Assembly (NCBI GenBank): GCA_002840055.1
Contig: PGZJ01000004.1
Coordinates: 233,366 to 297,365, forward strand
Direction: 5' to 3'
Origin: Gammaproteobacteria bacterium HGW-Gammaproteobacteria-11
GTDB lineage: Bacteria; Pseudomonadota; Gammaproteobacteria; Pseudomonadales; Pseudomonadaceae
DNA: 64,000 bases
Under the pieces are notes generated by a model that saw only the letters and a list, made by a program, of their open reading frames with translations, was not told the origin of the DNA and made no database searches. Shown here one piece after another: positions 56,166 to 64,000 of the stretch (position 1 is its first letter; the number at the start of each line of letters is the position of its first letter). A program made the translations under genes and the position numbers.

Positions 56166-57380
56166 ATGCTGAATACCCCCTTTTCACCTTGGCCAAGCTT
56201 TACCGAAGAAGAGGCTAATGCCGTCTCTGCTGTGCTGCTGTCGAACAAGGTCAATTACTGGACCGGGCAGGCCTGCCGTGAGTTTGAGCGTGAATTTGCC
56301 GCTTGGGCCGGGTGCGACCATGCGGTAGCGCTGGCCAACGGCACACTGGCGCTGGATGTGGCGCTCAAGGCCCTGGGGATCGGGCCGGGGGATGAGGTGG
56401 TGGTCACCCCGCGAACCTTTCTGGCCTCGGTGTCCAGCATTGTCAATGCGGGCGCTGTGCCGGTGTTTGCCGACGTAGACCGCGACTCGCAAAACATCAC
56501 CGCCGGGACTATTGAGACGGTATTGTCTCCGCGTACCCGGGCCATTATCTGCGTGCATCTGGCTGGTTGGCCCTGTGATATGGACCCGATCATGCAGTTG
56601 GCACGGGCCCATGATCTGCACGTGATTGAAGATTGTGCCCAGGCTCACGGTGCTCATTACAAGGGGCGTCCGGTGGGCAGTATTGGTGATGTGGGTGCCT
56701 GGTCTTTCTGTCAGGACAAGATCATGAGTACGGGCGGTGAGGGCGGTATGGTGACGACCAACGACCCTGATCTGTGGCGTCGCATGTGGGCTTACAAGGA
56801 TCACGGCAAGAGCTGGGAATCAGTGTATGAGCGTGAGCATCCACCGGGCTTTCGCTGGTTGCATGACAGCTTTGGTACCAACTGGCGTATGACCGAGATG
56901 CAGGCTGTGATTGGGCGTATTCAGCTTACGCGGATGGCTGAATGGCATGCTGCGCGTTCAGCGAATGCGGAGCGTATCTGGGGGACCTGTCGCGGCATCT
57001 CTGCGTTGAGAGTCCCCGGATTTTCCTGCAACACCAGCTGCGTAGCGGATTGTGCCTGCACCAGCGGGTGCGTGCATGCGCAGTACAAGTGTTATGTACA
57101 GGTGCGCCCTGACCAACTGGCTTCGGGTTGGAGTCGTGACCGTATTGTTGAAAGTATTGTTGCGCGTGGGGTGCCTTGTTTTCAGGGTTCCTGTTCCGAG
57201 GTGTATCTGGAAAAGGCCTTTGATAATACCGGTTGGCGGCCAGCAGAGCGGCTGCCTGTGGCCCGTGAGTTGGGTGAAACCAGCATCATGTTTTTGGTAC
57301 ATCCGACACTGACGACAGCCGAGATAGACAAGACCTGTCATGTGACTGCCGAGGTGATGGCGCTGGCCAGTGCTGAGTAG
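56166..57380 (+). CDS. DegT-family sugar aminotransferase (PglE-like) with a Cys-rich insert
   Basis: This 404-residue PLP enzyme has ALANGTLALDVAL (about residues 54-66), VIEDCAQAHGAHY (about 153-165), the Schiff-base Lys in SFCQDKIMSTGGEGG (about 179-193) and PCFQGSCSEVYLEKAFD near the C-terminus. It should form a 4-amino nucleotide sugar that the PglD-like enzyme acetylates. Between ALRVP and HAQYK (about residues 284-308) there is an unusual segment with five closely spaced Cys in the pattern C-x3-C-x3-C-x-C-x3-C, plus another soon after. AGGA lies before the ATG at 56166. Confidence 0.88.
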   Translation: MLNTPFSPWPSFTEEEANAVSAVLLSNKVNYWTGQACREFEREFAAWAGCDHAVALANGTLALDVALKALGIGPGDEVVVTPRTFLASVSSIVNAGAVPVFADVDRDSQNITAGTIETVLSPRTRAIICVHLAGWPCDMDPIMQLARAHDLHVIEDCAQAHGAHYKGRPVGSIGDVGAWSFCQDKIMSTGGEGGMVTTNDPDLWRRMWAYKDHGKSWESVYEREHPPGFRWLHDSFGTNWRMTEMQAVIGRIQLTRMAEWHAARSANAERIWGTCRGISALRVPGFSCNTSCVADCACTSGCVHAQYKCYVQVRPDQLASGWSRDRIVESIVARGVPCFQGSCSEVYLEKAFDNTGWRPAERLPVARELGETSIMFLVHPTLTTAEIDKTCHVTAEVMALASAE

Positions 57381-57397
57381 TTTCTGCTGATGCCGTA

Positions 57398-58142
57398 GGT
57401 CGAGATGGAACTCGACCGCTCCCAGGGAGGGCTCAACCCTTCGCGACGGGGCCGTCGCTCCTACCGGATGAATGGGGTTAACCTGGGAGTGGCCGAGTTC
57501 CACCTCGGCCGGTGTGGGTTTGGGTGGTGTTGATGGTCGAGATGGAACTCGACCGTCCCAGGGAGAGGCAAACCCTTCGCGACGGGGCCGCCGCTCCCAC
57601 AGGGTGAGTGGGGTTGCCCTGGGAGTGGCCAAGTTCCACCTCGGCCGGTATGGGTTTGGGTGGCGCTTATGGTCGAGATGAAACTCGGCCGTCCCAGGGA
57701 GAGGCAAAGCCTTCGCGGCGGGGCCGCCGCTCCTACCGGATGAATGGGGTTGCCCTGGGATTGGCCGAGTTCCACCTCGGCCGGTATGGGTTTGGGTGGC
57801 GCGTATGGTCGAGATGGAACTCGACCGCTCCCAGGGAGAAGCAAAGCCTTCGCGGCGGGGCCGCCGCTCCCACAGGGTGAGTGGGGTTGCCCTGGGAGTG
57901 GCCGAGTTCCACCTCGGCCGGTGAGAGTTGGGGTAGCGCTTATGGTCGAGGTGGAACTCGACCGCTCCCAGGGAGAAGCAAAGCCTTCGCGGCGGGGCCG
58001 CCGCTCCTACCGGATGAATGGGGTTAACCTGGGATTGGCCGAGTTCCACCTCGGCCGGTGTGGGTTTGGGTGGTGTTGATGGTTGAGGTGGAACTCGACC
58101 GTCCCAGGGAGGGCTCAACCCTTCGCGACGGGGCCGTTGCGT
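57398..58142 (+). repeat. REPIN-like array 4: five A-B-C triple-hairpin units plus a partial one, period 136-137 bp
   Basis: A hairpins (GGCCGAG/CTCGGCC) begin at 57491, 57627, 57763, 57900 and 58037; B hairpins (GGTCGAG/CTCGACC) follow about 45 bases later. In the linker is a third hairpin C, TTCGCGGCGGGGCCGCCGC followed by TCCTAC or TCCCAC, which on the minus strand is the classical Pseudomonas REP with GTAG head. A partial B-C copy at the left edge (57398-57462) and the last unit share the linker GAGGGCTCAACC, so the array has matched ends. It fills the gap between two sugar genes. Confidence 0.93.
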
Positions 58143-58184
58143 CTTCAGGATTTACGTTCTTTGAATTCTTCAGGAATATCAGGC

Positions 58185-58853
58185 ATGGACAGCACCCGGT
58201 CTGCGGGCAAAGCATTACCACTGCTACTCTATGGCGTTGGCGGCCATGCCAGGTTGGTGATCAGTACTCTGGTTGAGATGCCTGAGTGGTCGATTGCCGG
58301 TGTGATCAGTGAGCACCCTTTAACGAGCCCAGCCTCCGTGCTGGGCTTTCCTATTATGGGTGATGATGGTGTTCTGCCTGACCTGCTTGCCAGTGGCGTG
58401 CATCACGTCCATGTGTGTCTGGGTGACAGTCAGCAGCGCGCTCTGGCCAGCCAGCGACTGCGGAAGATGGGTTTTACCCTGGCCACAATCAGCCATGCCA
58501 GTGCCATGCGTTCTCCTGGCAATCTAGTGGGTGACGGTAGCCTGATTCAGGCTGGTGTGCTGCTGGGGGCAGAATCTGTTGCGGGTGAAGGTTGTATCTT
58601 TCAGTCATTTGTCAGCGTGGGTCACGGTACGCGCATTGGGGATTATGTGCATTTGGCTGGTGGCGCGATTACCGGGGGTGATTGTGTGATTGGCAGCCAT
58701 ACCTGTGTCGGGATGGGCGCGACCCTCTTGCCACGTCTGCGCATCGGTCAGCATGTGCTTGTCGAGCCCAACACTGTTGTGCGCGAGGATGTGCCGGACT
58801 ATGCGGTGGTGGAGGGCAATCCGGCGCGGGTGGTGGTGATCAAGCCGCATTGA
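58185..58853 (+). CDS. NeuD-like sugar acyltransferase, paralogue 1 of 3
   Basis: This 222-residue protein has PglD_N (LPLLLYGVGGHARLVISTLVEMPEWSIAGVISEHP) and a beta-helix (from about residue 112), with SVGHGTRIGDYVHLAGGAITGGDCVIG holding the catalytic His. It ends VVEGNPARVVVIKPH. The ATG at 58185 has AGGA upstream; the open frame continues back into array 4, which is not coding. It is one of three adjacent homologues differing mostly in the N-terminal half. The sugar and acyl donor are unknown. Confidence 0.88.
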   Translation: MDSTRSAGKALPLLLYGVGGHARLVISTLVEMPEWSIAGVISEHPLTSPASVLGFPIMGDDGVLPDLLASGVHHVHVCLGDSQQRALASQRLRKMGFTLATISHASAMRSPGNLVGDGSLIQAGVLLGAESVAGEGCIFQSFVSVGHGTRIGDYVHLAGGAITGGDCVIGSHTCVGMGATLLPRLRIGQHVLVEPNTVVREDVPDYAVVEGNPARVVVIKPH

Positions 58854-58978
58854 TCGCCCCCGGCTGGACCCGTGAGGCAAGACAGCAGACAATACTTGTC
58901 GCTTCGAGCCTGGGTGTTTTAGGGCGGGAGTGACGTCTTAGTTATGCGGCCAGTGGTCGATCTTCAGGGAGGAAGGGT

Positions 58979-59647
58979 ATGCAGCCCCAGGAATCAGCAG
59001 TACAAGCCAGGCAGGTGATTCTTTATGCCGCTGGCGGCCACAGCAAGTCGGTTATCAGTACCCTGGTGGAGACGCCGAGTTGGGATATTGCCGGTTTGAT
59101 CAATGTACACCCCGTTGAACGACCCGAAGCCGTGCTGGGTTTTCCTGTGCTGGGCGATGATGCGGTCTTGCCTGATTTGCTGGCCAGAGGTTTGCGTCAT
59201 ATCCATCTGTGCATGGGGGACAATCAGGAGCGGGCAGAAGCCGGTCAGCGGCTGCAGGCGATGGGATTTGAGCTGGCAACCATTCAGCATCCCAGTGCCA
59301 AATGCTGTCCCTTCAGCGAGGTAGGAGCCGGGACCTTTATGCACATGTATTCACTTCTTGGGGCAGAATGTGTGGCGGGTGAGGGTTGTATCATCCAGCC
59401 TTTTGTTAGTGCCGGCCATGGGACGCGCTTGGGTAATTATGTGCAACTGGCCCCCGGCGTGAATACCGGTGGCGATTGCGTTATTGAAGATCGGGTCTTT
59501 ATCGGGCTGGGCGCAGCCGTTATGCCGGGTCTGCGTATTGGTCGCAATGCGATCATCGGTGCCAATGCCGTGGTACGTGAAGATGTGCCGGACAATGCGG
59601 TGGTGGCGGGTAATCCGGGGCGGGTGATCAAGATCAAGTCTGTCTGA
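58979..59647 (+). CDS. NeuD-like sugar acyltransferase, paralogue 2 of 3
   Basis: This 222-residue homologue of its neighbours has LYAAGGHSKSVISTLVETPSWDIAGLINVHPVERPEAVLGFPVLGDDAVLPDLLARG, closely similar to paralogue 1. Its beta-helix VSAGHGTRLGNYVQLAPGVNTGGDCVIE has the catalytic His, and it ends VVAGNPGRVIKIKSV. GGAGGAAGGG before the ATG is a strong ribosome site. It has its own 125-bp upstream gap, so the genes may be separately expressed. Confidence 0.9.
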   Translation: MQPQESAVQARQVILYAAGGHSKSVISTLVETPSWDIAGLINVHPVERPEAVLGFPVLGDDAVLPDLLARGLRHIHLCMGDNQERAEAGQRLQAMGFELATIQHPSAKCCPFSEVGAGTFMHMYSLLGAECVAGEGCIIQPFVSAGHGTRLGNYVQLAPGVNTGGDCVIEDRVFIGLGAAVMPGLRIGRNAIIGANAVVREDVPDNAVVAGNPGRVIKIKSV

Positions 59648-59703
59648 GCAGTACGACCTTGCGCGTACGAGTCAAGGAGGACGTTAGCAGAGGGGGTGTT
59701 GGA

Positions 59704-60357
59704 GTGGAGTCAGATAGATCAGCTTTGCTGTTGTACGGCGCGGGTGGGCATGGTGTTGCGGTAGTTAATGTTCTACTGGACGATCTACCGGCACTGCTGG
59801 CAGGGGTTATCGACGAGCACGCCCCTCAGTTGCCCAGTCATGTGCTGGGTGTGCCTTTACTGGGTGGCTATGAGGTGTTGCCGGACCTCTTGCGACAAGG
59901 CGTCCAACGAGTACACGTAGCCATAGGCGACAACCATGAGCGCCAGGAGCGTGTGGCGCAGCTGACGGCGATGGGTTTTGTGCTGACCAGTGTTATCAGC
60001 AGTCGCAGCTATATCGGGTATGCCACCAATGTGGGTGACGGAAGCTTTGTGCATGCCTTTGCGCAAGTTGGTGCAGAGTGTCAAATTGGCCGGGGCTGTA
60101 TCATCCAGGGTCATACTACAGTGGCGCATGGCAGTGTGCTTGGCGACTATGTACAGATGGCCTCAGGGGTGAACGTGGCAGGAAATTGTCAGTTGGACAA
60201 TGGTGTGTTTCTTGGCCTGGGTGCTGCCGTGTTGCCGCGTGTGCGGATTGGCCGCAATGCGGTGATTGGTGCCAATGCGGTGGTGCGCGAGGATGTGCCA
60301 GATAATGCCGTTGTAGTGGGCAATCCAGGGCGGGTCATCAAGATTAAACCGCACTGA
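59704..60357 (+). CDS. NeuD-like sugar acyltransferase, paralogue 3 of 3
   Basis: This ~217-residue protein starts at a GTG with AGAGGGGG upstream. It has LLLYGAGGHGVAVVNVLLDDLPALLAGVIDEHA and the beta-helix TVAHGSVLGDYVQMASGVNVAGNCQLDNGVFLGLGAAVLPRVRIGRNAVIGANAVVREDVPDNAVVVGNPGRVIKIKPH. The last ~50 residues are nearly identical to paralogue 2 (RIGRNA-IGANAVVREDVPDNAVV), which points to recent duplication or gene conversion. Confidence 0.88.
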   Translation: MESDRSALLLYGAGGHGVAVVNVLLDDLPALLAGVIDEHAPQLPSHVLGVPLLGGYEVLPDLLRQGVQRVHVAIGDNHERQERVAQLTAMGFVLTSVISSRSYIGYATNVGDGSFVHAFAQVGAECQIGRGCIIQGHTTVAHGSVLGDYVQMASGVNVAGNCQLDNGVFLGLGAAVLPRVRIGRNAVIGANAVVREDVPDNAVVVGNPGRVIKIKPH

Positions 60358-60531
60358 TGTCGGCAGTCGGTTTGGGCTGTCCAGGGCAGGATGAGTAATG
60401 TGTTTTGAGATGACGGTTTTAGCTGAGTCGAGATGGCTGAGCTGTGGTGTCAATTTCCTGCAGCCATACCCGTTATTTCCACAAGAAACGCCTGAAGTGT
60501 GTGCTACTTTTGCTGGAATAAAAGGAGTGTG

Positions 60532-61092
60532 ATGCGGTCAGCACAGACGCTAAGTACAAGTCAGAAATCGTGTCTTGTCTGGTTCACTGGTTTGAGTGCC
60601 TCCGGCAAGTCTACAACAGCCAGTGCACTTGATATGGCGCTGTGTCAGCGTGGTTATCGCACCTTTGTCCTGGACGGCGATAACGTGCGTCATGGTTTGT
60701 GCAAGGATTTAGGGTTTTCTGATCAGGACCGAGCTGAGAACATTCGTCGTGTTGCTGAGGTCGGAAAGCTTTTAACGGATGCGGGCCTGATTGTACTCAG
60801 TGCATTTATTTCTCCGTTCATGAACGACAGGCTTATGGTGCGAGATTTGATGCCAGCTGGTGCGTTTATAGAGGTTTTTATGAGTACGCCGCTTTGTGTT
60901 TGTGAAGGGCGCGATCCAAAAGGCCTTTATGAGCAAGCGCGTGCCGGTCAGATTAAGGACTTTACTGGCATTGATTCTCCCTACGAAGCCCCTGATCACC
61001 CCGAAGTGCGTCTGGATACGTCCACAATGACTGTTGATGAGTGCGTGAATACGCTGATTGGCTATTTGTTGGCTCAAGGGCTTATCAAGTAG
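60532..61092 (+). CDS. cysC: Adenylylsulfate (APS) kinase
   Basis: This 186-residue stand-alone CysC has Walker A GLSASGKST (about residues 22-30) and the APS-binding DGDNVRHGLCKDLGFSDQDRAENIRR (about 53-78). It also has SAFISPF and KGLYEQARAGQIKDFTGIDSPYE (about 133-155). It makes PAPS from APS and ATP. AAGGAG is five bases before the ATG. In pseudomonads PAPS for assimilation is usually made elsewhere (CysNC), so a separate cysC next to polysaccharide genes suggests sulfation of a glycan, but no sulfotransferase is in the window. Confidence 0.93.
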   Translation: MRSAQTLSTSQKSCLVWFTGLSASGKSTTASALDMALCQRGYRTFVLDGDNVRHGLCKDLGFSDQDRAENIRRVAEVGKLLTDAGLIVLSAFISPFMNDRLMVRDLMPAGAFIEVFMSTPLCVCEGRDPKGLYEQARAGQIKDFTGIDSPYEAPDHPEVRLDTSTMTVDECVNTLIGYLLAQGLIK

Positions 61093-61107
61093 TTCAAGGG
61101 TGTTTCT

Positions 61108-61711
61108 GGTCGAGATGGAACTCGACCTCCCCGGGCAGCGCTAAACCCTTCGCGGCGGGGCCGCCGCTCCCACAGGGTGAGTGGGGTTGCCCTGGGATTG
61201 GCCGAGTTCCACCTCGGCCGGTATGGGTTGGGGTAGCGCTTATGGTCGAGATGGAACTCGACCGTCCCAGGGAAAAGCAAACCCCTTCGCGGCGGGGCCG
61301 CCGCTCCTACCGGGTCTGTCCTGGGATTGGCCGAGTTCCACTTGGGCCGAGGGTGGTGCGGTTGGGCTCTTTGGTCGAGATGGAACTCGACCGTCCCAGG
61401 GAAAACCAAACCCTTCGCGACGGGGCCGCCGCTCCTACAGAGTGAATGGGGTTGCCCTGGGAGTGGCCGAGTTCCACCTCGGCCGGCGGTGGTGCGGTTG
61501 GGCTCTTTGGTCGAGATGGAACTCGACCGTCCCAGGGAAAACCAAACCCTTCGCGGCGGGGCCGCCGCTCCCACAGAGTGAATGGGGTTATCCTGGGAGT
61601 GGCCGAGTTCCACCTCGGCCAGCGGTGGTGGGGTTGAGCGCTTATGGTCGAGATGGAACTCGACCGTCCCAGGGAAAACCAAACCCTTCGGGGCGGGGGT
61701 GTTGCTCCCGC
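61108..61711 (+). repeat. REPIN-like array 5: four A-B-C units plus a partial one
   Basis: A hairpins begin at 61200, 61329, 61465 and 61601 (intervals 129, 136, 136). A partial B-C copy lies at 61108-61170, as in array 4. The second A hairpin (61329) has decayed (GGCCGAG facing TTGGGCC). C hairpins with TTCGCGGCGGGGCCGCCGC are in each linker, degenerate in the last. The array ends about 10 bases before the glpK stop on the opposite strand. Frames across it are artefacts. Confidence 0.92.
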
Positions 61712-61720
61712 CGGTGTGGG

Positions 61721-63205
<1,485 letters not shown>

Positions 63206-63239
63206 GGTCTGTCCTGTTGTTTTTCTGATGGGGTGCAGA

Positions 63240-63713
63240 CTATTCGATCCGGCCGATATCGGCAAACTGCGCGCGGGTCTGAGTGGCCAGATCATCTGCG
63301 GCCAGCTCGATTTCCAGTCCGCGTCGGCCACCGCTGACAAAGACCGTTTTCCAGTCGCGGGCGCGATTGTCGATAAAGGTGCGCAGGGCTTTCTTCTGGC
63401 CCAGTGGGCTGATGCCGCCAAGCAGGTAGCCGGTGCTGCGCTGGGCAGCCTGCGGGTCGGCCATGGCCAGTTTCTTTACCCCGGCGGCTGTGGCCAGGGC
63501 CTTGAGATCAAGCAGGCCGCTGACCGGTACCACCGCGACCAGCAGTTCGCCGCTGTCGGTGCTGGTAAGCAGGGTCTTGAATACCCGCGCCGGATCCAGG
63601 CCGAGCTTGTCAGCGGCCTCGGTGCCATAGGATTCGGCTTTGGGGTCGTGCTGATAACGGTGCAGCTGGTAGGCCACACGGGCCTTGTCCAGCAGTTTGG
63701 TTGCGGGGGTCAT
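63240..63713 (-). CDS. ybaK: YbaK/EbsC-family aminoacyl-tRNA deacylase
   Basis: This 157-residue protein starts [24 protein letters not shown] and has the YbaK motifs [21 protein letters not shown] with the active-site Lys nearby (GVKKLAM, about residues 78-84) and the C-terminal [15 protein letters not shown]. YbaK hydrolyses Cys-tRNA(Pro) formed by mischarging. It is directly upstream of glpK on the same strand; that pairing looks accidental. Length matches the family. Confidence 0.94.
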   Translation of the reverse strand: MTPATKLLDKARVAYQLHRYQHDPKAESYGTEAADKLGLDPARVFKTLLTSTDSGELLVAVVPVSGLLDLKALATAAGVKKLAMADPQAAQRSTGYLLGGISPLGQKKALRTFIDNRARDWKTVFVSGGRRGLEIELAADDLATQTRAQFADIGRIE

Positions 63714-63808
63714 GCTGTGCTCCTGGGCCGATAGGGCACAGGGTAATCAGGCTATGGTCTGCCGCCAAGGCTTTTTGTGCTAAAGCCCGCTCCAACCTGA
63801 TTCTGGCC

Positions 63809-64000
63809 CCCGGGATTGGCCGAGTTTCATCTCGGCCGGCGGGGGTGCGGTTGAGCGCTTATGGTCGAGATGGAACTCGACCTTCCCAGGGTGAAGCAAA
63901 GCCTTCGCGGCGGGGCCGCCGCTCCTACCGGGTCTGTCCTGGGATTGGCCGAGTTCCATCTCGGCCGGCGGTGGTGTGGTTGAGCGCTTATGGTCGAGAT
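63809..64000 (+). repeat. REPIN-like array 6 (partial, runs off the right edge)
   Basis: A hairpins begin at 63818 and 63947 (interval 129) with loop variants TTTCAT and TTCCAT. A B hairpin is at about 63863 and a C hairpin (TTCGCGGCGGGGCCGCCGC) at about 63904. The second B copy is cut by the window edge. It is the same A-B-C type as arrays 4 and 5, in the same orientation. Confidence 0.9.

Noticed and set aside
56958..58118. A 386-codon minus-strand frame across array 4
   Set aside because: It is built from repeat units read in frame (period not always a multiple of three but stop-free) and the antisense of the aminotransferase; it has no ribosome site or known domain.

Overview
The window looks like chromosomal DNA of a gammaproteobacterium of the Pseudomonas lineage, most like the Halopseudomonas / P. 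pertucinogena group. The reasons are the ihfB-lapA-lapB-pyrF block, argF translationally coupled to an Fe3+-type ABC ATPase, an O-antigen locus of the P. aeruginosa O5 type (wbpA-B-D-E, wzx, hisH, hisF, wzy, wbpG), and copies of the classical Pseudomonas GTAG-headed REP hairpin. These assignments come from reading the proteins; no database search was possible.

Layout. (1) 1-21.7 kb is mostly housekeeping: two exported proteins of unknown function, ihfB-lapA-lapB-pyrF, a zinc alcohol dehydrogenase, a CigR-like protein, a DUF6279 lipoprotein, two MFS transporters, an MFS-PlsC fusion, slyD, a periplasmic msrB-msrA pair, a serine hydrolase, argF with its ABC ATPase, a molybdopterin oxidoreductase and grxD. 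(2) 21.7-25.7 kb is a repeat territory: three arrays (4, 4 and 8 units, period 108-110 bp) of a double-hairpin element flank a DEAD-box helicase and a REP-associated tyrosine transposase (RAYT). (3) 25.7-34 kb is a minus-strand exopolysaccharide export locus: Etp-like phosphatase, Wzc kinase, GfcA-like small protein, Wza, GfcB, GfcC and GfcD/YjbH. (4) 34-40.6 kb holds a beta-CASP nuclease and a small sugar-modification cassette (NeuD-like acyltransferase, BKACE enzyme, an rmlA remnant, WbqC, a DegT aminotransferase and a GT2 glycosyltransferase). (5) 40.8-57.4 kb is the O-antigen locus behind its own RfaH. It is a long chain of ATGA-overlapping genes with an AT-rich, probably recently acquired core at about 48.3-54.7 kb. 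(6) 57.4-64 kb has three more arrays of the same hairpin element, now with a classical REP hairpin added in every unit (period about 136 bp). They enclose three paralogous acyltransferases and cysC, then glpK and ybaK.

How it works together. WbpA/B/E/D would make a UDP-2,3-diacetamido-hexuronic acid, and HisH/HisF/WbpG would amidate it. The PIG-L deacetylase and LpxD-like acyltransferase could change an N-acyl group. PglC-, PglD- and PglE-like proteins would make and prime a bacillosamine-type sugar, and Wzx/Wzy would flip and polymerise. WbpM/PglF, WbpI and Wzz are not in the window.

The strongest unusual signal is the repeat system. At least 27 copies in six arrays are all in the same orientation, with compensatory stem changes and complementary loops. 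A RAYT sits between two of the arrays, which makes these REPIN-like elements with their probable transposase.
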